DNA of 64,000 nt from Tanytarsus gracilentus (Eukaryota > Arthropoda > Insecta > Diptera > Chironomidae): positions 4,340,001 through 4,404,000 of the forward strand of contig JAXRKN010000039.1 of assembly GCA_038502055.1 (NCBI GenBank). Direction: 5' to 3'. The notes beneath the pieces are model-generated. The model had not been told where the DNA came from. It worked only from the letters and a program-made list of their open reading frames with translations, and made no database searches. Shown piece after piece: positions 60,612 to 64,000 of this stretch. Position numbers and translations under genes: made by a program. Every line of letters begins with the position of its first letter. The stretch's first letter is position 1.

Positions 60612-60968
60612 TGAAAATGGAACAAATGGAAAATGGAACACAATTGAAAACGGAACGAATGGAAAATGGAACAAATGGAAAATGGAACAAATGGAAAATG
60701 AAAAAATGGAAAATGGAACACAATGGAAAATGGAAAAATAGAAAATGGAAACAATGGAAAATGAAAAAATGGAAAATGAAACAAATGGAAAATGAAACAA
60801 ATGGAAAATGGAAACAGTGGAAAATGAAAAAATGGAAAATGAAACAAATGGAAAATGAAAAAATGGAAAATGAAACAAATGGAAAATGGAACAAATGGAA
60901 AATGGAAAAGTGGAAAATGAAACAAATGGAAAATAAAACACAATGGAAATTGAAACACAGTGAAAAAG
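60612..60968. repeat. GGAAAATGGAACA minisatellite inside element copy B/C
   Basis: About 355 bp of 12-16 bp degenerate units like those in copy A. It yields long artefactual open frames on both strands (about 60506-61246). Confidence 0.9.
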
Positions 60969-60984
60969 TGGGAGCCTATTGGGA

Positions 60985-61100
60985 GCATTTGGGGAAGCAA
61001 TTTTGGGAAGCCATTTTGGGAAGACATTTTTGGAAGCATTTTGGGAGCATTTTGGGAGCCATTTTGGGAAGCCAAAAGGAGAGGCCAAAGGGGAAGCCAA
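60985..61100. repeat. TTTTGGGAAGCC tandem array
   Basis: Six to seven degenerate units of about 12-18 bp (TTTTGGGAAGCCA, TTTTGGGAGCA) between the minisatellite and the element's 3' block. Copy A has no equivalent array. Confidence 0.7.
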
Positions 61101-61300
61101 TACTGATCTGTTACAAGTGGGTTACACGGCAACACCCACGTGTGGGTTTTGAAACATTTTTTATTTCTTCTGGATCTTTAAGATTTCGAATTTTTTTGTG
61201 GTTAGGTAAACTCAACACTATTTATTTCTTATTTAGCTTTAAATGAATTTATTGAATATAATTCTACACTGTGACACACTCACTGATGCTTATTCTGGCT

Positions 61301-61306
61301 TTTATT
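61301..61306 (-). terminator. Tim13: Polyadenylation signal of Tim13
   Basis: AATAAA on the minus strand 5 bp after the Tim13 stop codon. Confidence 0.45.
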
Positions 61307-61310
61307 TGAT

Positions 61311-61632
61311 CTATCTCTGTGACTCTCGTGTTATTCTTCGAGTATATGCTTTACTGATTAAATTGTACGAGTCCATGTATCTAAAATTTATTATCAACAT
61401 AATTAGATTAAAATAATTGGTAGCGTTTAATTAGATCTCACCTATCCATGCACATTGCTATGCACTTTTGTTCTGAATTATCGAGCTCGGTTCCAGGCTT
61501 CGAAATGCATTTTTTAAAACATTTCTCCGTCAGCTTGCCAAGCAATTCTTGAGTGTTGGCGATGATCATTTGTTGCCTTACTTGCTGCATGAGCTCATCT
61601 TTTTGAGACGACGTCAAATTAGACACATCCAT
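61311..61632 (-). CDS. Tim13: Tim13, small Tim chaperone of the mitochondrial intermembrane space
   Basis: Two exons on the minus strand: 61632-61442 and 61380-61311, with a 61 bp GT-AG intron; 86 residues, the normal size. The second exon, only 70 nt, is easily missed but restores the family's RYMDSYNLISKAY segment. Twin CX3C motifs CFKKC and CIAMC, each able to form disulfides, define the small Tim fold. Tim13 joins Tim8 in a hexameric chaperone that carries hydrophobic precursors, such as Tim23, across the intermembrane space. No cleaved targeting signal is expected or seen. It is convergent with Nab2 across the repeat element, and scully follows upstream in the same orientation. Confidence 0.95.
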
Positions 61633-61780
61633 TTTTATTTCTTTTAATTTTCTTTGAAAATAAATTTCCTCTTGTGAAATTGCAAGTTTATGGCGTTCGG
61701 ATTAAGAAATAAGTATGCATTGGTGGGAGTATAAAAGCGCATTTTGTCCAAAATCACCAAACAAAAAAATTATTAAACTT

Positions 61781-61786
61781 TTTATT
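61781..61786 (-). terminator. scu: Polyadenylation signal of scully/HSD17B10
   Basis: AATAAA on the minus strand about 60 bp after the stop codon. Confidence 0.5.
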
Positions 61787-61844
61787 CTATTCTCTCAAAC
61801 TTTTTTTTATAAATGCAAAATTCTTTCTCGAATTAAAAGAAAAT

Positions 61845-62664
61845 TTATGGCATCATTCGTAGTGCGCCGTCGATACGAATGACTTCGCCGTTCATCATTG
61901 GATTGTCTACGATTGCCTCGACCATTTGAGCATATTCTGATGGATCTCCTAAGCGCTGTGGGAATGGAACGGTCTTAGCTAGGAAAGCACGAACTTTTTC
62001 CGGAAGAGCTTGAAGCATGGGCGTGTCAAAGAGACCCGGAGCGATTGTACAAATGCGAATTCCCTGAACTGATAAATCACGTGCAATCGGTAAAGTCATA
62101 CCAGCGACGCCAGCTTTTGATGCCGCATAAGCAGCTTGACCAATTTGACCATCGTACGCGGCGACGGATGCCGTATTGATGATTACACCTCGTTGTCCAT
62201 CTTTATTTGGCTCATTAGCACCTATTAGTCCAGCCGATAATCGAATTACATTAAAAGTTCCAATCAAATTGACGGTAATGACTTTTGCGAATGGTTCCAA
62301 GTTGTGCGGAGTATTCTTGTTAAAATTATAGGTCTTGATCGCGACTCCAATTCCAGCACAGTTGATGGCCAAATCCAATTTACCGAATTTACTTTTGGCT
62401 ACATTCAGTGCCTCTGTTACGTCTTTTTCGGAAGTGACATCGACTGGAACGTAAACCACGTTATCGCCAAGACTTTCCGCAATCTTATCTCCTTGCGATC
62501 CTTGCAAATCTCCAATTACAACCCTTGAACCGGCACGAGCCAATCGCTCAACTGTCGCCTTTCCGAGTCCACTGGCACCGCCAGTCACAAATGCAACGCA
62601 ATTCTAAACATATTTAATGTTTTTTATTTATTTACAAACATAAAAAGTAATTTACCTTAAACAT
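61845..62664 (-). CDS. scu: 3-hydroxyacyl-CoA dehydrogenase type 2 (HSD17B10, scully)
   Basis: Two exons on the minus strand: 62664-62656 (MFK) and 62603-61845, separated by a 52 bp intron; 255 residues, the same length as fly Scully. A mitochondrial short-chain dehydrogenase that oxidises L-3-hydroxyacyl-CoA and steroid-type substrates with NAD+ and, as MRPP2, is a scaffold of mitochondrial RNase P with the tRNA methyltransferase. Sequence evidence: the NAD-binding TGGASGLG at residues 10-17, NCAG (about 84-87), catalytic triad S149 in NTASVAAY, Y162 and K166 in YAASK, and IAPGLFDTPM, the family's downstream loop. All key residues are present. Its start lies 195 bp from the divergent Uck gene. 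Confidence 0.96.
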
Positions 62665-62859
62665 TTTTATTTTAATAAAATTATAATTATTTTAATCGTG
62701 CGGTGTCGAGAGATAACAAAAAAGTAAGTCGAGGTGGAAGTAACTCAGTAATAAAATAATATTTTACTTTAATCCGCACAAATTTTTTCTTTCTTGTGTC
62801 TGTTTTGAAGTTGAAAAATATTATCGAGAAAAAGATTTTTAAAATTCAACATTTTACAG
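62665..62859. promoter_or_regulatory. Bidirectional promoter interval between scully and Uck
   Basis: 195 bp between divergent start codons. No clear TATA box or DRE motif. Compact sharing suits housekeeping genes. Confidence 0.5.
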
Positions 62860-64000
62860 ATGGAGTCTGAAATTAAAAAGCCTTTCTTGATAGGTACGAG
62901 ATATTAGTGAATTGAAATAATATCAAGTTTGGAGATTTAAACGCAAAACAATTGAAATATTGATTTAATAAAAATTTTGGTTATCAAGAGTCTGAAGCTA
63001 TTATACAACAATAATTCTCATGTTACAGGCGTCGCTGGAGGTACGGCATCGGGCAAGAGTACAGTTTGTAAGCGAATTATCGAAAAATTGGGTCAAGCTG
63101 ATATCAATGAAAGACAAAGACAGGTAAGAAGAAGAAGAACTTAAAAGGGTTCACTGATCTTCAAACTTTAATATTTTAGGTTGTTTCAATAAGTCAAGAC
63201 AGCTTCTATCGCGAGCTTACCGATGAGGAAAAATTAAGAGCTCAGAAAGGAAAATTTAATTTTGACCATCCCGATGCTTTCGATGAGAAGCTCATGCTTT
63301 CAGTTTGCATGGACCTGCTCGACGGGAAAAAAGTCGAAATAATGAATTATGATTATCGCTCAAATTCCGTCAACAAAAATGACTTAATCACGATCTACCC
63401 CGCTGATGTGGTGCTCTTCGAGGGAATCCTAGTCTTTTACTTCCCAGCAATTCGCGATCTCTTCCACATGAAACTTTTTGTCGATACAGATTCAGATACG
63501 CGTTTAGGTAAATAGTTGGTCAAATTAACTAGTAAAATATTTAAATTAAATTTTACAATTAGCTCGACGGGTTCCGCGTGATATAAAAGAAAGAGGCAGA
63601 GACTTGGACCAAGTGTTAAATCAGGTGAGTTAGTTAGTTTGAATTTGATTTCTCACAAGAATAACTTTAAAAATAAATGAGTAGTACATGATGTTCGTCA
63701 AGCCGGCCTTTGAAGAATTTTGTTCACCCACAAAGAAGTATGCTGATGTGAGTTCGCAAAAAATTTTCGATATACTGCGCAGTAGCTAAAGATAACTTTA
63801 CTTTCTATTTTGAATAGGTAATAATTCCACGTGGCGCTGACAACACGGGTGAGTTCTCATTTAACTTAAAACGCCTCGCGAAAATTTATCTTCTCAATAA
63901 TTTCAAAATAATTAAATGATGAAAAGAAAAGGCTCATTCCCGCGAATACTTTTAAGTGTTGCAAAACATTTTTCATCGAACAGTGTAAAACCGATGTATC
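62860..64000 (+). CDS. Uck: Uridine-cytidine kinase (3' part beyond window)
   Basis: Six exons in the window: 62860-62893, 63029-63123, 63180-63507, 63563-63624, 63685-63747 and 63818-63848, all in frame; the next exon was not found before the right edge. The enzyme phosphorylates uridine and cytidine to UMP and CMP in the pyrimidine salvage pathway. The P-loop GGTASGKST starts at residue 15; QDSFYREL is the conserved segment after the first strand; FDHPDAFDEKL is the family signature and binds the nucleoside; DYRSNS, LFEGILVFY and DTDSDTRLARRVPRDIKERGRDL carry the lid and Arg residues, and IIPRGADN closes the seen part. About 204 residues are visible of an expected 260-280. Identification secure. 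Confidence 0.94.

Larger units (their letters stand above)
59686..61159 (+). mobile_element. HINE/DINE-1-like element, dimeric copy B/C (between Nab2 and Tim13)
   Basis: The same family as copy A in the odd-paired intron. The 5' unit occurs twice in tandem, each opening with GTGTAACCCAC (59691-59701 and 60057-60067) followed by the TCCGTC cluster and the roughly 330 bp block. Then come two shorter, decayed partial units (about 60430-60600, sharing ATGGCTTCATGTA), the GGAAAATG-type minisatellite (about 60612-60968), a second tandem array of TTTTGGGAAGCC units, and a 3' end with GTGGGTTACAC at 61117-61127 and stem-loop at 61134-61147. Head-to-tail units sharing one 3' end suggest tandem mobilisation or unequal replication. 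Lies between convergent genes, so it probably disrupts nothing. No encoded protein. Confidence 0.78.

Noticed and set aside
60506..61246. Open frames of 114-213 codons on both strands, including one rich in Lys, Trp and Asn.
   Set aside because: Same cause: GGAAAATG and TTTTGGGAAG arrays. Their first residues on the minus strand match copy A because both begin in the conserved 3' end of the element.

Overview
The window is nuclear DNA of an insect, most likely a dipteran of midge or other nematoceran type. It is very AT-rich, most genes have short (about 45-75 bp) GT-AG introns, and the gene set is animal and insect-like, including a Zic/odd-paired gene with a zinc-finger domain split by a 21 kb intron. 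Species cannot be fixed from the sequence. No prokaryotic operons, CRISPR array, rRNA or convincing tRNA was seen.

Layout. 1-3783 (minus): 5' part of a large secreted protein, probably the eggshell/Torso-pathway protein Nasrat, running off the left edge. 3784-15866: mostly non-coding, holding a retroelement with a 25 bp target-site duplication (4000-4854) and a small intronless acidic-protein gene (10883-11350). 15867-39368 (plus): odd-paired, four coding exons, 620 aa, with a 21.4 kb intron that holds a mobile element at 34.2-35.1 kb. 39369-46408: gene desert with a double DRE palindrome. 46409-63848: compact housekeeping block with MTHFR (-), a three-finger C2H2 protein (-), a four-TM membrane protein (+), RFC1 (-), Mps1/TTK kinase (-), ZC3H14/Nab2 (+), a dimeric copy of the same mobile element, Tim13 (-), HSD17B10/scully (-), and uridine-cytidine kinase (+, cut by the right edge).

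How the parts relate. The left half is a developmental regulatory landscape around odd-paired: large intron, wide flanks, a Zelda-type CAGGTAG site upstream of a probable Inr/DPE start. The right half is dense and constitutive-looking, with two divergent gene pairs sharing short promoters (Mps1/Nab2, 372 bp; scully/Uck, 195 bp) and tandem minus-strand neighbours 100-400 bp apart. The genes do not form one pathway; roles include DNA replication (RFC1), spindle checkpoint (Mps1), poly(A) RNA control (Nab2), mitochondrial import and metabolism (Tim13, scully), folate and pyrimidine metabolism (MTHFR, Uck).

Most noteworthy: an RFC1 with no BRCT domain, a Zic protein whose N-terminal motif is present three times, and an unclassified element family with subterminal inverted repeats, internal minisatellite and 3' stem-loop resembling Helentron-associated (HINE/DINE-1-like) elements. 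I did not see a clear new multi-gene system.
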